Below are positions 13,676 to 19,337 of a stretch of DNA of 19,337 bases, piece after piece (the first letter of the stretch is position 1; each line of letters begins with the position of its first letter). Position numbers and translations under genes: made by a program. Under the pieces are notes generated by a model, which saw nothing but the letters and a program-made list of their open reading frames with translations, was not told the origin of the DNA and did not search any database. The stretch comes from Patescibacteria group bacterium (GTDB lineage Bacteria; Patescibacteriota; Minisyncoccia; UBA6257; Colwellbacteraceae), in NCBI GenBank assembly GCA_018826645.1, contig JAHJZF010000022.1:1-19337 (forward strand). The letters run 5' to 3'.

Positions 13676-14920
13676 ATGAATATAAAACACAGTTTCAAAA
13701 TCGCCTATAAAGCCCTCAAGGTTAACAAGACCCGCTCTTTTCTAACCGTTCTCGGTGTCTTAATCGGCGTTACCGCCATTATGATGATGGTGGCGCTTGG
13801 TAGTGGAGCTGAGAATTTGATTCTGGACGAGATTAGTGGTTTTGGAGGTGAGACTATCGTAGTAAGGCCGGGTAAACAGCCGACCGGACCTACAGATATA
13901 GCTGGCACCCTTTTCAACGATTCCTTGACTGAAAGGGACGTAGAGCTTTTAAGGCGGAAGAGTAATGTCCCTCACGCTGAAAAAATAACTCCTTTTGTTG
14001 TTGTGCCTGGCAATGTTTCATATGAAGGAGATACATATACACCATTTATGCTGGGCGGTGACGTTAATTTCTTTGTTGATTTCTATGATGCTCCCCTGCT
14101 TGAGGGCGATACCTTCACGGAAAGTGATGCTAAACAGTTAAGTAAAGTAGCCGTCATTGGCGACAAAGTAAGGCAGGAACTATTTGGTGAGTCTGACGCA
14201 CTTGGCAAAGATATCCAAATTAAAGACCAAAAGTTCAGAATCATTGGAGTTCTAGCTAAGAGAGGGCAGGTAGCAGTTTTTGATATAGATAATTTAGTTG
14301 TCATTCCTCACACAACTGCCCAAAAATATATTCTCGGCATTGATTACTTTCATGAGTTTATTGTGATGGCTAGAGATGTTGATACAGTTGATAGAACAAT
14401 CGTTGACATAGAAGCAACTTTACGTGGAGCCCATAAGATTGATGATCCGGAAAAGGATGATTTTTTTGTAGTATCTCTTTCTGGCGCCGCTGAACAAATC
14501 CAAACAGTCATCGCTACTCTGACGGCTTTCTTGTCATCCGTGGTGGCCATTGCTCTGGTTGTAGGTGGAGTCGGAGTGATGAACATCATGCTTGTATCTG
14601 TCACGGAGAGAACGCGGGAAATAGGGCTTAGGAAAGCAGTCGGAGCAACTGAGAAAGAAATTATGCAACAGTTCCTTTTGGAAGCTATCCTTCTGACGTT
14701 TATAGGTGGTTTTGTCGGGATTGTCTTGGGGGGAATACTCTCTTTCCTTGTTGCTCTAGGTTTGGCTCAATTCGTAGCTTCAAATTGGAGCTTCTCATTC
14801 CCCTTCTCTGCTATCGTCCTTGGTATGGGTGTTACCACATTGGTCGGCGTAGTCTTTGGCCTCTATCCTGCCAAGAAGGCTGCTGAGAGAAGTCCAATAG
14901 ACGCGTTGAGATACGAATAG
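13676..14920 (+). CDS. MacB/FtsX-like ABC permease, second tandem copy
   Basis: The 414 aa protein aligns end to end with the previous gene without gaps. Its first 270 residues (one helix plus the outer domain) differ at roughly 40% of positions. The last 144 residues (271-414) differ at only four by my count, while about 57 codons there carry silent changes. That points to strong selection on the membrane/ATPase-coupling half after an old duplication, with divergence of the outer, adaptor- or substrate-facing half. The start ATG lies 1 nt after the upstream TAA. With a single ATPase gene in the operon, a 1+1 permease heterodimer driven by an ATPase homodimer is the simplest reading, as in LolCDE. 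Confidence 0.92.
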   Translation: MNIKHSFKIAYKALKVNKTRSFLTVLGVLIGVTAIMMMVALGSGAENLILDEISGFGGETIVVRPGKQPTGPTDIAGTLFNDSLTERDVELLRRKSNVPHAEKITPFVVVPGNVSYEGDTYTPFMLGGDVNFFVDFYDAPLLEGDTFTESDAKQLSKVAVIGDKVRQELFGESDALGKDIQIKDQKFRIIGVLAKRGQVAVFDIDNLVVIPHTTAQKYILGIDYFHEFIVMARDVDTVDRTIVDIEATLRGAHKIDDPEKDDFFVVSLSGAAEQIQTVIATLTAFLSSVVAIALVVGGVGVMNIMLVSVTERTREIGLRKAVGATEKEIMQQFLLEAILLTFIGGFVGIVLGGILSFLVALGLAQFVASNWSFSFPFSAIVLGMGVTTLVGVVFGLYPAKKAAERSPIDALRYE

Positions 14921-14965
14921 TTTTTCTATACGCGCAAAAACCTACCCTCAGATATATATCAAAAT

Positions 14966-14998
14966 GCCTGGACTCTTATTTATAAGAATTTTGCAGGC
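14966..14998. terminator. Probable bidirectional terminator between convergent genes
   Basis: GCCTG (14966-14970) pairs with CAGGC (14994-14998), and inside it TCTTAT/ATAAGA (14974-14979 and 14982-14987) forms a second stem. The element touches the stop codon of the leftward thioredoxin gene. On the - strand it is followed by ATTTTGAT; on the + strand the tail is less U-rich. Confidence 0.45.
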
Positions 14999-16179
14999 TA
15001 TATCAAGCCCGAAAGATAATATATGGCAAGGACGAATAGAAAGATACTCTCAACAAAAGTTGCCCAAATCGTAAAATTAGGCGACGTTAACACTATCTTC
15101 ATTTGCCAAGCGGCAATAGCAAATATCAGAATCTCGTCCAGTAGATAAAACAATACGAACAAAGACAAGAGGAAGAATTGTCCGACTCCAGATACGCCTG
15201 CATCAGCCATAATCCCAGCAAACGCTACGGGTATGGCAGCCGAACATGGGAATTCAATTATGGCGACTGCCCCAGCAAAAAGAGCTATGGCCAAGGCTAG
15301 ATAAAACATTCGGTTAGGTTTCGAGAATGCATCTTCTGTCTTCTTCATAACTTTATCTATAAAAGACGCGCCCGTTGTTTTGCAGACCATACCAACCTTG
15401 CGCATACGAAGAAATTCTCTAAAAAAGTATATTCCACCCACGAGACCCAAAAGTCCAATTATCAAAGAAAGGGTGCCCATATATCCCTGAACAACGCTGA
15501 AAAGCTGATACCAAAGTTGAATAAGTACGCCATAAATAATAGCTGTGGTAGCAAGGAAAATGCTTCCATATAAAAAGATTTTTTTACGAGATTTAAGCTC
15601 GAGTGTCAGCCCGAGTATCAAAATAAGAGCACCCAAAGAACAAACGTTAAAGCCATCAAGAGTTCCCAACATTACGGCTAGAACTGGTAATGAGTAGTCA
15701 GATGGCTGAACTTCTCCAATGAAAGGAATATTTAATGTTTCTTTCTGTTCCACTTCTTCAACAGGTTGTCTCTCCGGCATCAATCCTGAATCAGATAAAA
15801 GTTGCGCGAAAACCGCATCTTCAATCCCCTGCCCTATTTTTCCGTTAGCCGAATCAAAACCAACAAAATATTTATTACCCACAAAAGTAAGTGGAACAAA
15901 TCCTAAATCTTTTTCAGCACCATATCTTTCTGCAAAACTTTTTAGCAAGTCACCAGTTTCTGGTTTGGCTATAGAATATCGATTGATTTCTAGCTGGTCT
16001 TTATATTTGTCTTGCAAGTCATTAAGAAAGCCTTGTTCTTTTATACAATGCGGGCACGTATCGCTATAAAAGAAATCTATGGTTGCCTCTTGAGTAGTTT
16101 GCGCGAAACCAATATTTAAAAACCCCGATGTGGGGAGAACTATTAACGCTAATGCCAAAAATGCTAAAAACTTTCTCAT
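14998..16179 (-). CDS. Thioredoxin-fold / CcdA-like membrane fusion protein (thiol-disulfide exchange)
   Basis: The 393 aa protein starts with a signal sequence (about 1-26), then a thioredoxin-like domain (about 30-135) with active site C42-P-H-C45 and a probable cis-proline at P96 (GFVPLTF). After a Glu-rich linker (135-148) come about six membrane segments (about 163-392), two of which contain single cysteines, C180 (FNVCSLGA) and C312 (EFPCSAAIP). These recall the paired cysteines in CcdA/DsbD that carry electrons across the membrane; C266 is an extra one in a loop. The order (thioredoxin first, membrane part last) is unlike DsbD, whose thioredoxin domain is C-terminal. It probably reduces or isomerises disulfides outside the membrane with electrons from cytoplasmic thioredoxin. 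A small membrane protein is encoded 11 nt upstream. Confidence 0.82.
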   Translation of the reverse strand: MRKFLAFLALALIVLPTSGFLNIGFAQTTQEATIDFFYSDTCPHCIKEQGFLNDLQDKYKDQLEINRYSIAKPETGDLLKSFAERYGAEKDLGFVPLTFVGNKYFVGFDSANGKIGQGIEDAVFAQLLSDSGLMPERQPVEEVEQKETLNIPFIGEVQPSDYSLPVLAVMLGTLDGFNVCSLGALILILGLTLELKSRKKIFLYGSIFLATTAIIYGVLIQLWYQLFSVVQGYMGTLSLIIGLLGLVGGIYFFREFLRMRKVGMVCKTTGASFIDKVMKKTEDAFSKPNRMFYLALAIALFAGAVAIIEFPCSAAIPVAFAGIMADAGVSGVGQFFLLSLFVLFYLLDEILIFAIAAWQMKIVLTSPNFTIWATFVESIFLFVLAIYYLSGLI

Positions 16180-16190
16180 GCCTATCTATT

Positions 16191-16361
16191 TTATTCGGGA
16201 TTTTCGCTTAACTCAAACGGCATCGTCTTCTCAATAACAATTGGCACCCTATTAGCGTCGTGCCCCGTAAGATATCCTAAGCCAAAAGCTAGAAGAGTGA
16301 TTAAAAAAATAAAGAGGGCCGTAATCGTTGTTTTGCGCCGAGCTATCTCTTTGATTGACAT
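16191..16361 (-). CDS. Small single-helix membrane protein (56 aa), unknown function
   Basis: A short leftward frame starts at ATG 16361-16359 and ends 11 nt before the thioredoxin/CcdA-like gene. It encodes a basic N-terminus (MSIKEIARRK), one hydrophobic helix (about residues 12-31), the turn GYLTGHDANRVP, and a short acidic tail ending in SENPE. The positive-inside rule would place the tail outside the cell. Tight spacing implies co-transcription with the redox protein, for which it may be a partner. I do not recognise a family. No Shine-Dalgarno is visible, and the -35 box of the divergent rpmA promoter overlaps its start codon. Confidence 0.6.
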   Translation of the reverse strand: MSIKEIARRKTTITALFIFLITLLAFGLGYLTGHDANRVPIVIEKTMPFELSENPE

Positions 16362-16383
16362 GAGTTTAGTTAAACGATATCCT
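16355..16383 (+). promoter_or_regulatory. Sigma70-type promoter for rpmA
   Basis: A perfect TTGACA at 16355-16360 is followed after 17 nt by TATCCT at 16378-16383 (4/6). Transcription would start near 16390, about 70 nt before the rpmA ATG. The -35 box contains the start codon of the divergent 56-aa gene. Confidence 0.6.
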
Positions 16384-16401
16384 AATTTCGTAATTGAAGC
16401 G

Positions 16402-16440
16402 AGAAATGGTTATCCGCCACAAGCGGATGCTCATTTTTCT
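16402..16440 (+). promoter_or_regulatory. Leader hairpin upstream of rpmA
   Basis: ATCCGC (16412-16417) and GCGGAT (16423-16428) form a perfect stem with a CACAA loop. After a symmetric 3-nt internal loop, AGAAATG (16402-16408) can pair with CATTTTTCT (16432-16440) with a 2-nt bulge. The T-run allows either a long leader hairpin or an attenuator-like structure. The upstream + strand has no gene whose transcript needs termination here, so it lies in the rpmA 5' leader. Confidence 0.5.
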
Positions 16441-16460
16441 AGCTATTAATATAGAGAAAA

Positions 16461-16742
16461 ATGGCACATACAAAGGCTGGAGGTTCAGCAAAAAACTTAA
16501 GAGATTCACACTCCAAACGTTTGGGCGTCAAAAGACATGACGGCCAATTAGTGAAAGCTGGCGAAATAATCGTTCGTCAAAGGGGTACTAAGTTCATTCC
16601 CGGCAATGGTATTAAAAGAGGCTCCGACGATACGCTTTATGCTGGTGTAGCTGGCGTAGTTAAATTTCTTTCAAAAAGCAAAATAAAATTTGACGGCAAT
16701 CAACGCAAAGTTAAAGTTGTAGAAATACAGGCAGTTAAATAA
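16461..16742 (+). CDS. rpmA: 50S ribosomal protein L27
   Basis: L27 (93 aa) sits near the peptidyl-transferase centre of the 50S subunit, where its flexible N-terminus reaches tRNA. The start MAHTKAGGSAKNLRDSHSKR is the mature bacterial form, without the cleavable N-terminal extension found in Firmicutes. The core RLGVKRHDGQLVKAGEIIV, RQRGTKFIPGN and the DDTLYAGVAGVVKF strand are diagnostic. In most bacteria rpmA follows rplU (L21); here it stands alone with its own promoter and hairpin leader. The start is set by the family N-terminus; only a weak GAGAAAA precedes it. It converges on rplI with a 5-nt gap. Confidence 0.97.
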   Translation: MAHTKAGGSAKNLRDSHSKRLGVKRHDGQLVKAGEIIVRQRGTKFIPGNGIKRGSDDTLYAGVAGVVKFLSKSKIKFDGNQRKVKVVEIQAVK

Positions 16743-16747
16743 GGGCT

Positions 16748-17203
16748 TTATTTTTCTTTTGGCAACACCTCAATACTGAAGGTGTCTTTTATTCCCCTAC
16801 CCGCGTCAACTCCAATTTCGTGCACGCCAATCTCTTTCAAGGGTTTCTTGAGAATTACGTTTAGGCCCATTTTTTTCGTTTCTGGATATTTTTCAGATAA
16901 GGCGGTTTGAACAGCCTCTGATTTGATAGAACCAAACACCTCTCCCTTACCTCCCGTTAGAATATTTATACCTAAAGGCGCATCTTTGGTCTTTACCCTT
17001 AAATCTTCCAAAAAATCCTTAAGTTCAGAAATGTTTTTTTCTAGGATATCTTCTTGAGAGATTATCTTTTCGATACTCTTCTCTGTCGCTGGTTTCGCTA
17101 AACCTTGAGGAAATAAAAAGTTTCTAGCATATCCATCAGATACTTTTTTAATATCATTTTTTTGCCCGAAACCCTTAATATCTTGAAGTAAAACGACTTC
17201 CAT
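16748..17203 (-). CDS. rplI: 50S ribosomal protein L9
   Basis: L9 (151 aa) is an elongated two-domain protein that binds 23S rRNA near L1 and influences reading-frame fidelity. The N-terminal domain shows MEVVLLQDIKGFGQKNDIKK followed by VSDGYARNFLFPQGLAKPAT, the family signature. The middle is the long helix (about 42-75), and the C-terminal RNA-binding domain contains LTGGKGEVFGSIKSEAV and ends near FSIEVLPKEK. It lies 2 nt after the S41 protease stop and is probably transcribed with it. L9 is reported missing in some CPR lineages, so its presence is mildly informative for placement. The terminator of the convergent rpmA appears to lie within its 3' end. Confidence 0.96.
   Translation of the reverse strand: MEVVLLQDIKGFGQKNDIKKVSDGYARNFLFPQGLAKPATEKSIEKIISQEDILEKNISELKDFLEDLRVKTKDAPLGINILTGGKGEVFGSIKSEAVQTALSEKYPETKKMGLNVILKKPLKEIGVHEIGVDAGRGIKDTFSIEVLPKEK
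16765..16793 (+). terminator. Probable rpmA terminator, embedded in the 3' end of rplI
   Basis: ACACCTCA (16765-16772) pairs with TGA-A-GGTGT (16777-16785): 8 bp with one bulged A and an ATAC loop. CTTTTATT follows on the + strand. The position, 23 nt after the rpmA stop, suits termination, although the bases also encode the end of L9 on the other strand. Confidence 0.55.
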
Positions 17204-17205
17204 GT

Positions 17206-18477
17206 TTATATTTTAGATTTTATGATTTCTAAAGCTTTATCAAATTGAGGATCTTTCCCTCCAAGAAAATCTTCTTCTGTAATTTTAACTACAAAATTAG
17301 GAACTAGACCATTGCCTTCAATCAAAGTACCGTCCGGTAGAAGCCAATGAGCTATTGTGACCTTAAGCGTAGAGCCGTCGCTTAAATCTTGTAACTCCTG
17401 CACAGTCCCCTTTCCAAAAGTAGTTTGGCCAATAAGTTCAGCACCTCTTTGAATCCTAATAGCGCCGGCCACGATTTCAGACGCAGACGCAGACCCTTCG
17501 TTAACCAAGATAACTATGGGGATATCTTTTAGCACATCTACTCCTTTGGCCCTAAATTCTTGCACACTACCAGAAGTAAATCTTTCACTTACTACCAATT
17601 TCCCATCTTCTATAAACCAGCCAGCAAGATCAACGGCAACATCTAAAAGACCTCCTGGATTGTTGCGAAAATCTAGAATAATTCCTTTAGGAGTCGTTAG
17701 GGCATTTTTAAGCATCTCTTTGCGAAAAATAGTCGGTAGGTTCCGATTAAAGTTGTAGATTTGGATATGCATAATATTCGCCTCTTCTCCGACCATATTT
17801 ACATCTAGAGTAGGTATTTCTATGTTCTCCCTGATAATAGAAACATCAAACTCTTCTAAAACATCTTTTCGCCCAATAGTCAGGATAACGGTCGTTCCAA
17901 CCTCTCCCCTAATTTTCTTCGCTGCCTCATCAACAGAAAGGCCCGCTGTGGTTTCGCCGTTTATTTTTAAAATCTTGTCTTCTGGAAGTATTCCTGCTTT
18001 CTCGGCTGGGCTTCCTTTAAGAGGAGCGACAATTAATAAATTGCCCTCTCTTATACCAATTTCTGTTCCAATACCGCTGAATTGACCACTAATATCTTCG
18101 CTAAATTTCTTAGAATCCTCTGGCGTGAAAAAAGTGGTATTCGGATCCCCGATGGAATTAGTTAAACCCTTAATCGCTCCATATATAAGGTCAATATCTT
18201 TAATCGAAGATAGGTCTGGATGCTCTGCCTTAAGCCTGTCCCACGCCTCCCAAAAAATTGAGAAGTCTGTATCTAGATCAGTCTCTTCTGGCTCTTCGAT
18301 ATTAGAGATGTTGTCTATAACGATATTCTTGGTTTGCTTGAGTCCTTCATTAAACCCTAAGTAATAAAATCCGTAAGCGACTAATCCAATACTCACCAAG
18401 GATGCCAAAACAAAAATCAGCGCTTTCAGTGCTGTTTTTGGAAATCTTGAAGAAATCTTCTTGCTAATCTTTATCAT
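17206..18477 (-). CDS. C-terminal processing protease, peptidase S41 (CtpA/CtpB-like), with PDZ domain
   Basis: This 423 aa membrane-anchored protease cleaves extracytoplasmic proteins, often from their C-terminus. An N-terminal anchor (about 17-40) is followed by a helical cap region, a PDZ domain (about 128-205, with GIGTEIG and the core KGSPAEKAGILPEDKILKI), and the S41 catalytic domain. The Ser-Lys dyad is S331 in NEGSASASEI and K356 in TTFGKGTVQ; Q360 keeps the CtpB-like spacing, and LDFRNNPGG (268-276) is also typical. All catalytic residues are present. It starts divergently from the def operon, about 10 nt after a predicted transcription start, and is followed by rplI. The substrates are unknown. 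Confidence 0.93.
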   Translation of the reverse strand: MIKISKKISSRFPKTALKALIFVLASLVSIGLVAYGFYYLGFNEGLKQTKNIVIDNISNIEEPEETDLDTDFSIFWEAWDRLKAEHPDLSSIKDIDLIYGAIKGLTNSIGDPNTTFFTPEDSKKFSEDISGQFSGIGTEIGIREGNLLIVAPLKGSPAEKAGILPEDKILKINGETTAGLSVDEAAKKIRGEVGTTVILTIGRKDVLEEFDVSIIRENIEIPTLDVNMVGEEANIMHIQIYNFNRNLPTIFRKEMLKNALTTPKGIILDFRNNPGGLLDVAVDLAGWFIEDGKLVVSERFTSGSVQEFRAKGVDVLKDIPIVILVNEGSASASEIVAGAIRIQRGAELIGQTTFGKGTVQELQDLSDGSTLKVTIAHWLLPDGTLIEGNGLVPNFVVKITEEDFLGGKDPQFDKALEIIKSKI

Positions 18478-18493
18478 TTAATACAACTATCCA

Positions 18494-18522
18494 ATTCTAC
18501 CTTTGGTGTGGAATAGTCGCAA
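18494..18522 (-). promoter_or_regulatory. Sigma70-type promoter for the S41 protease-rplI unit
   Basis: Read on the - strand, TTGCGA (18522-18517) and TAGAAT (18499-18494) are 17 nt apart, matching 4/6 and 5/6 of the consensus. Transcription would start near 18487, only about 10 nt before the ATG at 18477, leaving almost no leader. Confidence 0.6.
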
Positions 18523-18545
18523 GGTTAGTAATATGCTTGATAGTA

Positions 18546-18827
18546 ATGTTAAACGACGACGACGACAAGAACACATATTTTGACGAACTAAAAAGGCGCG
18601 CTGATGAATCAAAGGTTTATTCCGAGCATCAGATGATGGGTCTTATGCTGGCCGAGATACTGGAAGACGAAGAACACAAATCTCTTTATATGAAATTGGC
18701 TAAAGAGTACGATGCTGATAGACTTTTAAAATTAGCTAAAGATATCGCCGATAGGCCAAATATAGAAAATCGAGGCGCCTATTTCATGAAAATGCTCTAC
18801 GATGGCAAAAATCTGGACAATAGATAA
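18546..18827 (+). CDS. Small acidic alpha-helical protein, unknown function, upstream of def
   Basis: The 93 aa product is mostly charged and helix-prone. It begins MLNDDDDKNTYFDELKRRAD, continues with a Met-rich segment (HQMMGLMLAEILEDEEH), then YMKLAKEYDADRLLKLAKDIADRP. No signal peptide, membrane helix, cysteine or catalytic motif is visible. I use the ATG at 18546; an in-frame TTG at 18537 would add three residues. Its end overlaps def by 26 nt, so the two are very likely co-translated, and the reading frame is open throughout. I do not recognise a named family. Linkage to def and fmt suggests a role near translation, but that is only context. Confidence 0.7.
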   Translation: MLNDDDDKNTYFDELKRRADESKVYSEHQMMGLMLAEILEDEEHKSLYMKLAKEYDADRLLKLAKDIADRPNIENRGAYFMKMLYDGKNLDNR

Positions 18828-19284
18828 TAAGGCCGAGAAGAAATTGCTTGGGAAAAAGCTCGAAGAGTTTGATTTCTCAAAGCACACTCTCAAAGAGATT
18901 AACGAACTCGTCAAAGAAATGGACCAATCTATGCAAGAGGCCAATGGCGTTGGTCTCTCTGCTAATCAAATAGGATTAGATATGAGTGTCTTCGTAGCTC
19001 GTTGGGATGGTAAATTCTTTGCCGTTTTCAATCCTAAGATAGAAAAATATTCAAAAGAAAAAGAAGCAATGGAAGAGGGGTGCCTCAGTATTCCAAAACA
19101 GTACGGCGAAGTGAGTCGTCCGGAGAGCATCGTATTAATTGGTCAAAACAAACAGGGCAAGAAAGTTAAGATTAAGGCTTGGGGAATGTTAGCAGTAATC
19201 TTCCAGCACGAAACAGATCACCTTAACGGAAAACTTTTCATAGACAGGATGAAAAAAGGCGCTAAATTAAGAGATTCCGAATAA
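18802..19284 (+). CDS. def: Peptide deformylase
   Basis: Peptide deformylase removes the formyl group from the N-terminal Met of nascent proteins in the cytoplasm. The 160 aa protein has the three family motifs: GVGLSANQIG (49-58, with Ser for the commoner Ala; catalytic Gln Q56), EGCLSIP (92-98, metal ligand C94) and QHETDHLNG (135-143, metal ligands H136 and H140, catalytic E137). The metal site is complete. The ATG at 18802 lies inside the end of the upstream small gene, and the stop overlaps fmt (TAATG). The def-fmt order is common in bacteria and pairs the formylating and deformylating enzymes. Confidence 0.95.
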   Translation: MAKIWTIDNKAEKKLLGKKLEEFDFSKHTLKEINELVKEMDQSMQEANGVGLSANQIGLDMSVFVARWDGKFFAVFNPKIEKYSKEKEAMEEGCLSIPKQYGEVSRPESIVLIGQNKQGKKVKIKAWGMLAVIFQHETDHLNGKLFIDRMKKGAKLRDSE

Positions 19285-19337
19285 TGCGTTACATTTTTCT
19301 TGGAAGTCCTGAATTCGCAAGCCAAGTGCTAGAAACC
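19284..19337 (+). CDS. fmt: Methionyl-tRNA formyltransferase, N-terminal fragment (runs off window)
   Basis: Only 18 residues are visible: MRYIFLGSPEFASQVLET. The pattern (M-R-hydrophobic-F-x-G-[ST]-P-[DE]-F-A) is the N-terminal strand and loop of methionyl-tRNA formyltransferase, which formylates Met on initiator tRNA. The ATG shares a base with the def stop codon (TAATG), as expected for a coupled def-fmt pair. Confidence rests on this motif and the neighbour; the folate-binding and catalytic motifs lie beyond the window. Confidence 0.85.
   Translation, partial: MRYIFLGSPEFASQVLET

Noticed and set aside
13240..14920. Recent gene conversion or a fresh duplication between the two permeases
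   Set aside because: About 57 silent codon differences in the near-identical 144-residue region show long separation; only short identical patches (such as the last ~30 nt block before YPAKKAAE) remain.
1..19337. Alternative genetic code with TGA as glycine
   Set aside because: TGA ends dacA-like, gltX and zinc-ribbon frames at family-appropriate points, and I saw no in-frame TGA within conserved proteins.

Overview
The window looks like part of a chromosome from the Candidate Phyla Radiation (Patescibacteria), most likely a Parcubacteria-type organism. The evidence is a compact AT-leaning genome, genes joined by 1-8 or 26 nt overlaps, almost no Shine-Dalgarno sequences, small single-domain versions of housekeeping proteins, and envelope proteins typical of a cell without an outer membrane. 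TGA acts as a normal stop (for example at 1246-1248, 7497-7499 and 10054-10056), so the TGA=Gly code of Gracilibacteria/Absconditabacteria does not apply. The lineage call is inference from gene content, not from a marker-gene tree.

Region 1 (1-8843, + strand) is one long, mostly overlapping operon for cell wall and division: the end of scpB, a D,D-carboxypeptidase, mraY, a D-aminoacylase-like protein, ftsW, murG, gltX and a secreted coiled-coil M23 peptidase. It resembles the classical dcw order mraY-murD-ftsW-murG, but the murD slot holds an amidohydrolase relative that has lost the recognisable metal ligands. An AT-rich hairpin with a U-rich tail closes the operon.

Region 2 (8844-10085) holds accessory material. 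It contains an unassigned, GC-rich, potentially folded segment (8852-8937), a Cas4/RecB-type PD-(D/E)XK nuclease carrying a zinc-finger-like insert, and an autonomous unit for a 46-residue zinc-ribbon protein. That unit has its own near-consensus promoter, a structured leader, the only full Shine-Dalgarno I found in the window, a start codon inside a perfect palindrome, and a terminator.

Region 3 (10115-14998, + strand) is a MacAB/LolCDE-like export system under its own promoter: a membrane-fusion adaptor, an ATPase and two tandem paralogous permeases. The permease C-terminal membrane halves are nearly identical in protein but differ at many synonymous sites.

Region 4 (14998-16361, - strand) encodes a 56-residue one-helix membrane protein and a thioredoxin/CcdA-like membrane fusion, probably co-transcribed for extracytoplasmic thiol redox chemistry.

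Region 5 (16355-19337) is housekeeping: rpmA (L27) on + with a structured leader; rplI (L9) and a CtpA-type S41 protease on -; then, divergently on +, a small acidic unknown protein, def, and the start of fmt. The def-fmt pair handles N-formylation of initiator Met-tRNA and later deformylation of new proteins.
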